Positions 6,367-11,215 of a stretch of 11,215 nucleotides of DNA are shown one piece after another. Position numbers and translations under genes: made by a program. The DNA is from CAYMDJ01 sp964537525. GTDB lineage: Archaea; Aenigmatarchaeota; Aenigmatarchaeia; QMZP01. The first letter of the stretch is position 1, and every line of letters begins with the position of its first letter. Location of the stretch: NCBI GenBank assembly GCA_964537525.1, contig CAZIAB010000028.1:1-11215 (forward strand). Reading direction: 5' to 3'. The notes under the pieces are model-generated. The model was not told the DNA's origin. It was given only the letters and a program-made list of their open reading frames with translations, and searched no databases.

Positions 6367-6477
6367 ATGAAGTGCCTTAAATGCGGACACTCCTGGAAGA
6401 GAAGCAGCTGGAAGGAATACGTAACGGGCATGTCAAAATGCCCCAAATGCGGCTCTCGCAGGCTGCTCAGGTTCTAG
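6367..6477 (+). CDS. 36-residue zinc-ribbon protein
   Basis: A very short reading frame: MKCLKCGHSW, a basic linker, then SKCPKCGSRRLL and a stop. Two CxxCG knuckles (Cys3/Cys6 and Cys25/Cys28) form a complete rubredoxin-like zinc ribbon. Such mini zinc ribbons occur in archaea and may bind nucleic acid or protein; the role of this one is unknown. No clear ribosome binding site is visible, so it may depend on transcription or translation of the gene ending at 6336. It ends 4 bp before the convergent Nudix gene. Perfect zinc-ligand spacing in both halves is the main evidence that it is real. Confidence 0.7.
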   Translation: MKCLKCGHSWKRSSWKEYVTGMSKCPKCGSRRLLRF

Positions 6478-6481
6478 CACA

Positions 6482-6889
6482 CTATTTCCAGAAGCCCGCC
6501 TCTTTCAGAATCCTTTTAACGCTATTAGCAACCATGTCCATATTCTTTATCTCTTCTATCGAGAAGAAGCCTGCATCGGATATGTCATCGTTGACCCTTA
6601 TTTCATTGTTCTTGGGTTTCGCGAGATGGAAGAAAACCACGGTGTGGTAGTTCTCCGGCAGGTTCATGAGCTCCTTATGCCCCAGGAACTTCACAATCTC
6701 AACGTCGAGGTTGGTTTCCTCCTTGATTTCCCTGATTGCAGCATCCTTGATGGTCTCTCCCCACCTGACGCCACCGCCAGGAAAAACCCAGTATCCCCTG
6801 TAGTTTTTCTTATTCCTCTTTCCGAGAAGGAATTTCCCGCCCTTCTCCACAAGGACCGCGCTGCCGACCCTGGGACTCTTCTCTTCCAT
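6482..6889 (-). CDS. Nudix hydrolase
   Basis: A 135-residue Nudix-fold protein expected to hydrolyse a nucleoside diphosphate linked to another group; substrate unknown (a MutT-like or dinucleotide-clearing role is possible). The Nudix box runs from Gly39 to Leu61 (Gly39, Glu45, Arg53-Glu54, Glu57-Glu58). The usual glycine near the end is Asn60 (EETNL), a mild deviation; the catalytic REIKEE core is intact. The ATG at 6889 is preferred to an in-frame TTG at 6907 because TTTATTAAT at 6911-6919 lies about 25 bp upstream, a leaderless arrangement. The promoter begins directly behind the end of the tRNA-Thr gene, which is on the same strand. Confidence 0.92.
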   Translation of the reverse strand: MEEKSPRVGSAVLVEKGGKFLLGKRNKKNYRGYWVFPGGGVRWGETIKDAAIREIKEETNLDVEIVKFLGHKELMNLPENYHTVVFFHLAKPKNNEIRVNDDISDAGFFSIEEIKNMDMVANSVKRILKEAGFWK

Positions 6890-6939
6890 GGGATAGAATT
6901 GAAACAAGCATTAATAAATGAAAAGAGCCTCGGGAGGGA

Positions 6940-7074
6940 TAGCCGGAACCTTGTTTGCAACCACTTACTTTGCGATAGCGGTCTTTCCGCGAGTGCTTTC
7001 TTTCCCGTCTCCCCGTACGAAGGAAAGACGGGCATCAGCACGCTTTAGCACGTTTACCGGTGCTAAAGGGTTCA
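6940..7074 (-). other. tRNA-Thr intron 2 in the T-loop (about position 59/60)
   Basis: An inferred intron of about 135 nt. The intron-side helix GAACC (7073-7069) pairs perfectly with GGTTC (6950-6946). The bulges would be AC^T (7076-7074) and TA^T (6941-6939). The central helix TTCG/CGGC has three pairs and one T-C mismatch, so the motif is slightly relaxed. Inner hairpins: 7044-7051 with 7060-7067 (8 bp), 7004-7010 with 7026-7032 (7 bp), and 6978-6981 with 6987-6990. The exact boundary could shift by one base. Confidence 0.7.
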
Positions 7075-7096
7075 GTCGAACCCCCGACCTGCTGGT

Positions 7097-7135
7097 CTCC
7101 TGCTTTCACAGGGAATCTCCCTCAACAGACCAAGC
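7097..7135 (-). other. tRNA-Thr intron 1 (position 37/38)
   Basis: A 39-nt intron at the canonical archaeal site. A full bulge-helix-bulge can be drawn: exon CTTG (32-35) pairs with intron CAGG (7102-7099); the bulges are TA^G and AG^A, each cut after the second base; the intron-side helix starts CTT/AAG. The loop holds an AGGGA/TCCCT hairpin. Confidence 0.85.
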
Positions 7136-7183
7136 TACAAGCCAGCCGCTCTACCAACTGAGCTACCGAGGCTTTTCAGCTAT

Positions 7184-7208
7184 AGTTATACTGGATAATT
7201 TATAAATA
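7184..7208 (-). promoter_or_regulatory. tRNA-Thr promoter, copy 1 of a duplicated promoter
   Basis: The minus strand contains TATTTATAAATTATCC, with the TATA box at 7199-7206, about 30 bp upstream of the tRNA 5' end. It matches 7309-7333 at 24 of 25 positions. Confidence 0.75.
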
Positions 7209-7240
7209 GTTTTTCCATTGACGCTTTTGAATAGAATATA

Positions 7241-7303
7241 AAGAAAAGGGTCAGTCGCAAGCGGGGGAGCAACACGCAAAAGACAGCAAACTCATGTTTG
7301 CTG
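7241..7303 (-). ncRNA. Putative small RNA under a tRNA-like promoter (copy A of the two-part element)
   Basis: The duplicated promoter at 7309-7333 would start minus-strand transcription near 7300. The transcript would open with a perfect 8-bp hairpin (7284-7291 with 7296-7303, 4-nt loop). The two conserved blocks 7280-7268 and 7262-7241, also found at 1201-1258, follow, and it ends in CCCTTTTCTTT, a good archaeal T-run terminator. No open reading frame of note lies in it. No convincing C/D or H/ACA box set was found, so the RNA class is unknown. Confidence 0.55.
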
Positions 7304-7308
7304 AGATT

Positions 7309-7333
7309 AGTTATACCGGATAATTTATAAATA
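7309..7333 (-). promoter_or_regulatory. Second copy of the tRNA-Thr promoter
   Basis: 24 of 25 bases are identical to 7184-7208, with TTTATAAA at 7324-7331. No tRNA lies where its transcript would start; a hairpin-led small RNA candidate does. It lies just upstream of the 3' end region of the UPF0200 gene, on the same strand as that gene. Confidence 0.7.
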
Positions 7334-7335
7334 AT

Positions 7336-7887
7336 TTAGGTCTGCTTTATCTTTTCCATGACCTCGTCCAGCCTCTTCTCAAGGTTCTGGAGACTTCCGT
7401 CGTTGTTGATAACGAATTTGGTGTACTTCTCTGTCTCCATGAGCCTTCCCAGGCCGCGCTCAATCTCCATCCCGTCCCTCCATTCAGCCGATTTCTGGTC
7501 CTTCGGATCCCTCGGGCCAGCCCTTCTTATTAGGCGTTCGTGCCTGACGTTCTTTGGCGCGCGAACCTCAACGAGGAATATCTCCCCGAACCTCTTTATG
7601 TATTCGGCCTCTTCTATGTTCCTGAATCCCTCTATGCATATTATGTCAGATTTCTCCTTTTCTATGCTGTCTGCAAGGAACCTTGCAGGGGCGTCCTTGC
7701 CGTGCTCCTTCCTCAGCTGCCTGGCGATGTGCTCCTCGCTCTCCACTGTCAGTTCCAGGCCCCTCTTCGCAACCTCTTCCTTTATTATGTGGCTTGAATT
7801 GTATGCAGGTATACCCTTCTTTTCAAGGAGCCTCGAGGCCACGGATTTCCCTGAGCCCGGCAGGCCTATTATCATGATGATTTTCAT
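7336..7887 (-). CDS. UPF0200 family P-loop kinase-like protein
   Basis: A 183-residue cytoplasmic NTPase/kinase-like protein resembling archaeal UPF0200, related to dephospho-CoA and adenylate kinases. Walker A is GLPGSGKS (residues 8-15). Family-like segments follow: HIIKEEVAKRGLELT, ARQLRKEHGKDAPARFL, IICIEGFRN (Walker B-like region), VRAPKNVRHERLIRRAGPRDP (lid-like) and FVINNDGSLQNLEKRL. Substrate is not established for the family. The ATG at 7887 gives the usual MKII start; a GTG at 7893 two codons earlier is also possible and lies about 24 bp from the TATA-like TTTAATAAT (7922-7914). That AT-rich stretch separates it from the divergent membrane-protein gene and may serve both. Confidence 0.88.
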   Translation of the reverse strand: MKIIMIIGLPGSGKSVASRLLEKKGIPAYNSSHIIKEEVAKRGLELTVESEEHIARQLRKEHGKDAPARFLADSIEKEKSDIICIEGFRNIEEAEYIKRFGEIFLVEVRAPKNVRHERLIRRAGPRDPKDQKSAEWRDGMEIERGLGRLMETEKYTKFVINNDGSLQNLEKRLDEVMEKIKQT

Positions 7888-7947
7888 GTTCACTCACTCG
7901 AAAACGCTGGTTTATTATTAAATGGCCTACAATATAAAACAGGTAGC

Positions 7948-8316
7948 ATGCTGGAAGAAATAATGGGGATGTTCCTGGGGGAGCTGGCCAGCGCGAGCTC
8001 CATAATCTTGATTCTGGTGTTCATAATATTCGTCGTCATCGCGTTCAAGCTCTTCAAGACCCTCATCAAGGGGATAATGGTCAGCGTGGTCGCAGCGGTT
8101 TTCCCTCTCGTGGCTATTTATTTCGACATCCCCCTGCCGGGTTTCTTTGCCTCTATGGGCCTCCTCGAGAGGATGGTCTGGTTCGGCGTCCTGGGGCTCG
8201 CCCTGTTCCTGATTTACAGCACAATCTCCGGAGTCGCCTCCATAATGAAGATACTGACGTGGCCCTTCAGGACCCTGTTCAAGAGCAGCCCCAAAAAGAA
8301 GAAGGAAGAGGACTAA
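7948..8316 (+). CDS. Small membrane protein, unknown function
   Basis: A 122-residue protein with three hydrophobic segments: about 17-35 (SSIILILVFIIFVVIAFKLF), 42-60 (GIMVSVVAAVFPLVAIY) and 75-98 (VWFGVLGLALFLIYSTISG). The tail is highly charged (KSSPKKKKEED) and probably cytoplasmic. No family recognised. The ATG at 7948 has CAGGTAG just before it. TATA-like sequences lie at 7914-7923 and 7931-7939; only the first is far enough away for normal initiation. The stop codon overlaps the stop of the convergent gene by 3 bp within CTAA. Confidence 0.65.
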   Translation: MLEEIMGMFLGELASASSIILILVFIIFVVIAFKLFKTLIKGIMVSVVAAVFPLVAIYFDIPLPGFFASMGLLERMVWFGVLGLALFLIYSTISGVASIMKILTWPFRTLFKSSPKKKKEED

Positions 8317-8849
8317 CCAACAATCTCCCTCGTTATGAGCTCATTCCCCCTGCTCAGGGAGATGTAGCAATATAGGTTGTGCTTGTCCCTCTTTATGGAG
8401 ATGGTCTTTTTGGTGGCGCTGAATCCAATCTCGAGGGTTGGCGAGCTTCCTGTCCCCACGAAGGTCTCCTCATTGGTCGAGGAGTCAGGGAGAGAGAAGT
8501 TCCTTTCCTCGGAATTCAGGGTGAGCATGACTGACTCCTCGGTTCCCATGTAGTTGCCTGCAGTGAGAACCATGTCCGTTCCTGAGGGTTCGGAATATAC
8601 CCAGAACAGAGAAAGATGGATGTTCCTCTCGGCCATCTTCGAGCGGAGGAAGAGCGAGAAGTCCTCGAGGTGGGACGTCCCTGCAGAGGGTTCCAGGTTA
8701 ATTATAACCGGAATCTCCCTCTCGATGTTCTCTGAAAGGTATTCCATGTCGCTCACGTCCGGCGTGACCAGCTTTACCGCAGAGGGGAGGCCTATGAAGA
8801 ACATGACCGAGAGGAGGATTGCCCCGAGGATGAAGAACTGCCCCTTCAT
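8313..8849 (-). CDS. Membrane-anchored surface protein, last gene of the operon
   Basis: A 178-residue protein with a single N-terminal hydrophobic helix directly behind a short basic start (MKGQFFILGAILLSVMFFIGLP) and a hydrophilic, mostly beta, extracytoplasmic part. This pattern resembles archaeal pilin-like proteins that are held by the N-terminal helix, but no clear processing site is seen. The ATG at 8849 overlaps the upstream stop as ATGA, and GGAGGG at 8862-8857 is a well-placed ribosome binding site. Both support this start over an ATG at 8864 and over longer readings, and they indicate translational coupling with the preceding gene. Confidence 0.75.
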   Translation of the reverse strand: MKGQFFILGAILLSVMFFIGLPSAVKLVTPDVSDMEYLSENIEREIPVIINLEPSAGTSHLEDFSLFLRSKMAERNIHLSLFWVYSEPSGTDMVLTAGNYMGTEESVMLTLNSEERNFSLPDSSTNEETFVGTGSSPTLEIGFSATKKTISIKRDKHNLYCYISLSRGNELITREIVG

Positions 8850-9223
8850 GATGAAACCCTCCATACGTAAAGCCTGACCTCCCTGGGCGAATACGAATCC
8901 AATCCCCCGAGGAAGTAGCTGGACACCCAGACATTGTCCCTTATCTCCGGCCGGTTGCCCACACAGTTGCCGTTCCTGTTGCATATCTCGACCGCGTCCT
9001 CGAAGCCCAGTATGCTCATCTCTGATTCTATCCCTGAATAATTGTTGTCATCTGCAAGGGCCCTTAGGATTCCCATGTCATCGAGCTCTACCAGCACGTC
9101 GCTGAACCTCAAACCTATGTCAGATGAGGTTGCCCTGTTGTAGGTGGAGGCTATCCCTAGAAGGAACATGACCAGTATAAGGCCTGCGAACACCACCTCC
9201 AGCATATGGATGTAACCCTTCAT
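8846..9223 (-). CDS. Pilin-like membrane-anchored protein
   Basis: A 125-residue protein beginning MKGYIHMLEVVFAGLILVM, a short basic head then one hydrophobic helix with an early glutamate. This recalls type IV pilin-like N-termini, where a glutamate near the start of the helix matters for assembly; the homology is inference. The rest is soluble, with two cysteines close together (EICNRNGNCVG) that could form a disulfide. The ATG at 9223 is preferred to an in-frame TTG at 9229. The gene starts 9 bp after the ASCH gene ends, and its stop overlaps the next start as ATGA, so the three genes form an operon. Confidence 0.75.
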   Translation of the reverse strand: MKGYIHMLEVVFAGLILVMFLLGIASTYNRATSSDIGLRFSDVLVELDDMGILRALADDNNYSGIESEMSILGFEDAVEICNRNGNCVGNRPEIRDNVWVSSYFLGGLDSYSPREVRLYVWRVSS

Positions 9224-9232
9224 ACCCAAAAC

Positions 9233-9514
9233 CTATCCGAACCTGAACCTCTTTCTTATGGCAAGCACCACGAACCCGTGCTTTTCTATCTCCTCTTTTG
9301 TGTGGAACCTCTCCATCTCCTTCGTGTTGAACTTGTAAAGGACCTCACATTCCATTCTCTTTCCGGTGAGCTCATTTGAGCCCTGCTTTTGTTCCTTTAG
9401 CACCAGAACGTCCCCGGGCTTGCACTTGAAATCTGCCAGTCTTACCTCAAAGCGCTTCTTTCCTTCTGCCACTGCCCTGAAATATTCATGCTGGACCTTC
9501 TTTTCGATTCTCAT
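9233..9514 (-). CDS. ASCH/DUF3850-like domain protein
   Basis: A 93-residue protein with the PUA-like ASCH/DUF3850 layout: EYFRAVAEGKKRFEVRLADFKCKPGDVLVLKEQ, then a loop with TGKRMECEVLYKF and a closing strand FVVLAIRKR. The GKKRFEVR segment and the GD-VLVL strand are typical. ASCH domains bind RNA, and some family members are nucleases; the substrate here is unknown. The ATG at 9514 lies about 26 bp after a TATA-like TTTTATAG (9542-9535), which implies a leaderless operon mRNA. It is first in an operon with two pilin-like genes, an unexpected pairing. Confidence 0.82.
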   Translation of the reverse strand: MRIEKKVQHEYFRAVAEGKKRFEVRLADFKCKPGDVLVLKEQKQGSNELTGKRMECEVLYKFNTKEMERFHTKEEIEKHGFVVLAIRKRFRFG

Positions 9515-9580
9515 ATAGGTTTAATTGTCATGGTTCTATAAAAACAGGCTTGGTTTTCCAGATAAAGATTCCGGGCTGGA

Positions 9581-9587
9581 TTATATA
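9581..9587 (+). promoter_or_regulatory. TATA box of the TrkH gene
   Basis: TTATATA is centred about 27 bp upstream of the ATG at 9612, which supports that start and a leaderless mRNA. Confidence 0.6.
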
Positions 9588-9611
9588 ACCAACCTTGACC
9601 AATATAATAAA

Positions 9612-11036
9612 ATGGACTGGAGGTCTGTCGCGTCATATACGGGAACGCTTCTCGAGATACTAGGGATACTGATACTAGTTCCTGCGCTGATATCATGGAT
9701 ATATTCCGATGGCCTGTATCCTGCCTTCTTTGCAGCGGCGATAATATCCTTCATCTTCGGAACGCTCCTCGACAAGAGGTTCCAGAAGGCAGACCTCACG
9801 ATAAGCAGCGCCATGGTGATATCGGCGCTGGTCTTCCTGCTGGCTTCGCTGATTGGCTGCATACCCTTCCTGTTCTATGCAGCTCCTCTCGATGCATTCT
9901 TCGAGGCATCATCAGGCTTCACGACCACCGGCCTCAGCGTGCTCAATCCGGAAACCCTCGCGCCATCCCTGCTCTTCTGGAGGGCAATGACCCAGTGGAT
10001 AGGGGGGATAGGCATCATCCTCATATTCATCCTTCTCGTTGCCTCGCCGGGGATATCCGCAAGCTACCTCTACAGGGCAGAGGGAAGGACAGAGAGGATA
10101 GAACCCGGGATAAAGAACACGGTCAGGAAGATGTTCGTGATATACGGAATCTATACCTTTGCGGGAGTCCTCCTCCTCACGGCTGCCGGGATGCCTGCCT
10201 TCCATTCCATAATGAATACCTTCACGTCCCTCTCCACAGGCGGCTTCACCCCCACCAACCTCTCGGTGGCGGCCTACAACAGCGTCTTCATGGAAGCCAT
10301 CCTAATCGTCCTGATGGTTTTGGGTGCGACCTCGTTCTTCATCCATGACATGATACTGAGGAAGAGGTTCAGGGACGTGCTCAGGAACCCGGAGTTCAGG
10401 CTGTTCTGGACGCTGATAGTGACGTTCACTCTTCTCCTCCTGCTCTCCATGATAACCTTTCCCGAGGGTTTCAGGTATTCTATCTTTTACGCATTCTCGG
10501 CCCTGACGACCACTGGGATGACCAATTCTGTCGTTCCTGCGGCAGGCCTGACAAAGCTTCTCCTGCTTCTGATGATGATTATAGGAGGGTATGCCGGCTC
10601 GACCGCTGGAGGAATAAAACTGATAAGGGCCGCTGTCATAGGGAAGTCAATCCCATGGATAGGGAAGAAAATCTCCCTTCCAGAGGAGGCGGTCGTTCCC
10701 TTCAAGCTCGGCAACAAAATATTCAAGAACTCGGAACTGTCCGTTATCACACTCTATGTTTCCATCTACCTCGTGATACTGGGAGCCAGCTCTGTCGGCC
10801 TCACAATCCTCGGCTACTCCCCCGTGGATTCAATCTTCCAGGCTGCGTCCGCAGAGGGGACGGTCGGTCTCTCTGTCATGGATACCGCCAGCATGCACCC
10901 GGCAGGAAAACTAATCCTCATCTTCAACATGTTCATAGGAAGGCTCGAGATATTCCCGTTCATGGTCCTCGTTTATGTGGTCTATCGGGGGCTGTCCAAG
11001 AGCATCAGGAACAGGAAACACGAAGAGAGGGATTAG
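9612..11036 (+). CDS. trkH: TrkH/KtrB-type potassium transporter, membrane subunit
   Basis: A 474-residue polytopic protein forming the K+ pore of a Trk/Ktr uptake system. The four pore-loop filter segments are visible: SSGFTTTGLS (Gly107), SLSTGGFTP (Gly210), SALTTTGMT (Gly302) and SAEGTVGLS (Gly419), each followed by a membrane segment. Family landmarks include FWRAMTQWIGGIGIILI, GGYAGSTAGGIKLIR and the late GRLEIFPFMVL. A nucleotide-binding TrkA partner is not in the window. The ATG at 9612 is favoured over a TTG at 9525, because a TATA box lies about 27 bp upstream and the extra 29 residues are not family-like. It diverges from the ASCH operon. Confidence 0.95.
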   Translation: MDWRSVASYTGTLLEILGILILVPALISWIYSDGLYPAFFAAAIISFIFGTLLDKRFQKADLTISSAMVISALVFLLASLIGCIPFLFYAAPLDAFFEASSGFTTTGLSVLNPETLAPSLLFWRAMTQWIGGIGIILIFILLVASPGISASYLYRAEGRTERIEPGIKNTVRKMFVIYGIYTFAGVLLLTAAGMPAFHSIMNTFTSLSTGGFTPTNLSVAAYNSVFMEAILIVLMVLGATSFFIHDMILRKRFRDVLRNPEFRLFWTLIVTFTLLLLLSMITFPEGFRYSIFYAFSALTTTGMTNSVVPAAGLTKLLLLLMMIIGGYAGSTAGGIKLIRAAVIGKSIPWIGKKISLPEEAVVPFKLGNKIFKNSELSVITLYVSIYLVILGASSVGLTILGYSPVDSIFQAASAEGTVGLSVMDTASMHPAGKLILIFNMFIGRLEIFPFMVLVYVVYRGLSKSIRNRKHEERD

Positions 11037-11037
11037 C

Positions 11038-11046
11038 ATTTATTTC
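11038..11046 (+). promoter_or_regulatory. Possible TATA box of the glycosylase gene
   Basis: ATTTATTTC is centred about 23 bp before the ATG at 11065, in the 28-bp gap after trkH. This fits the leaderless pattern seen elsewhere in the window. Confidence 0.4.
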
Positions 11047-11064
11047 TCTTTGCCAATTATATCC

Positions 11065-11215
11065 ATGCTGGAAATTTACAAGACTCTCCTCAGGAGGTTC
11101 GGTCCGCAGCGGTGGTGGCCTATGAGGAGAAGCTTCTCCCCTCCGGAGTGGGAGGTCGAAGTAGGGGCGGTCCTGACGCAGAACGCTGCCTGGGCGAACG
11201 TCGAGAAGGCGCTGG
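11065..11215 (+). CDS. Endonuclease III-like/HhH-GPD DNA glycosylase (5' part only)
   Basis: Only the first 50 residues are present; the gene runs off the window. The opening LEIYKTLLRRFGPQRWWP, then PEWEVEVGAVLTQNAAWANVEKAL, is characteristic of the HhH-GPD family close to endonuclease III and HP0602-type 3-methyladenine glycosylases (typical 'FGPQGWWP' and 'GAILTQNT.W.NVEKAL'). It would remove damaged bases in base excision repair. The helix-hairpin-helix, catalytic residues and any iron-sulfur cluster cysteines lie beyond the end, so the exact specificity cannot be called. Confidence 0.85.
   Translation, partial: MLEIYKTLLRRFGPQRWWPMRRSFSPPEWEVEVGAVLTQNAAWANVEKAL

Larger units (their letters stand above)
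6926..7172 (-). tRNA. tRNA-Thr (UGU) interrupted by two introns
   Basis: Reading the minus strand from 7172: acceptor GCCTCGG, D-arm GCTC-AGTTGGTA-GAGC, anticodon stem GCTGG and loop start CTTGTA, which places UGU at positions 34-36 (7139-7137). After a 39-nt intron the molecule resumes at A38 with CCAGC, AGGTC, the T-stem GGGGG and loop TTCGA. The expected 3' part is not next to it but lies 135 nt on: CCCTC (6938-6934) pairs with GGGGG with one G-U, and CCGAGGC (6933-6927) pairs perfectly with the acceptor strand. The discriminator is U73, as is common in archaeal tRNA-Thr. CCA is not encoded. CTTTT follows as terminator. TTTATAAA at 7199-7206 is the promoter. The two-intron reading needs proof but makes every stem complete. 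Confidence 0.85.

Noticed and set aside
6953..6976. Partial likeness of intron 2 (GTTTGC...CTTACTT) to the minus strand of copy B of the two-part element
   Set aside because: Only short matches with gaps; not enough to call a third copy.
6918..7205. Plus-strand reading frame of 95 codons (and others across 6626-7048)
   Set aside because: They run antisense through the tRNA-Thr gene, its introns and the Nudix gene, and show no protein-like pattern.
7241..7303. Box C/D or H/ACA guide RNA
   Set aside because: A CTGA and ACA trinucleotides are present, but no matching C box or pseudouridylation pocket could be assigned.
8850..8984. N-terminal extension of the gene at 8313-8849
   Set aside because: It overlaps the pilin-like gene in another frame, is not protein-like, and the ATGA overlap plus GGAGGG favour the start at 8849.
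1..11215. CRISPR array, rRNA or insertion sequence
   Set aside because: No regularly spaced repeats, rRNA motifs, transposase or terminal inverted repeats were seen.

Overview
The window reads as archaeal chromosome. Several signs agree. TATA boxes lie about 22-30 bp upstream of most start codons, with little or no room for a leader. A tRNA gene carries introns with archaeal bulge-helix-bulge features. The gene families are typically archaeal: a XerA-like tyrosine recombinase, the UPF0200 kinase-like family, a DUF3850/ASCH protein, a membrane-integral pyrophosphatase and short 'MKG...' membrane-anchored surface proteins. Many small compact genes and numerous small hypothetical membrane proteins suggest a reduced-genome lineage such as DPANN, but this cannot be settled from the window.

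Layout. Bases 82-942 (-) encode a tyrosine recombinase. Bases 943-1313 are a structured non-coding stretch holding its promoter, a 20-bp repeat element, a long hairpin and a two-part conserved element. Bases 1314-3293 (+) encode a proton-pumping pyrophosphatase of the K+-independent type. A convergent, AT-rich gene at 3268-4164 (-) encodes an HTH plus LAGLIDADG protein and overlaps the pyrophosphatase 3' end. Bases 4280-4861 (+) encode a lipoprotein. A small membrane protein (4900-5361, -) and a GIY-YIG protein (5387-5644, -) follow. Then come three short plus-strand genes: an ATP-cone protein (5776-6036), a small membrane protein (6154-6336) and a 36-residue zinc ribbon (6367-6477). A Nudix hydrolase (6482-6889, -) lies next to a tRNA-Thr(UGU) gene (6926-7172, -) that appears to be split by two introns. 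Upstream of the tRNA is a second copy of its promoter, placed to drive a small RNA (about 7241-7303, -). The rest is a UPF0200 P-loop protein (7336-7887, -), a small membrane protein (7948-8316, +), a three-gene minus-strand operon (ASCH protein and two membrane-anchored proteins, 9514 down to 8313), a TrkH-type potassium transporter (9612-11036, +) and the start of an endonuclease III-like glycosylase (11065-end, +).

How parts may work together. The pyrophosphatase would energise the membrane and TrkH could use that gradient for K+ uptake, though they are not in one operon. The recombinase and the LAGLIDADG gene look co-regulated: both carry the same 20-bp element in the same orientation, 41-42 bp upstream of their start codons and 12-13 bp upstream of their TATA boxes. 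The most unusual signals are this shared element, the doubly interrupted tRNA-Thr, and a two-part non-coding element that occurs once next to the recombinase and once next to the tRNA.
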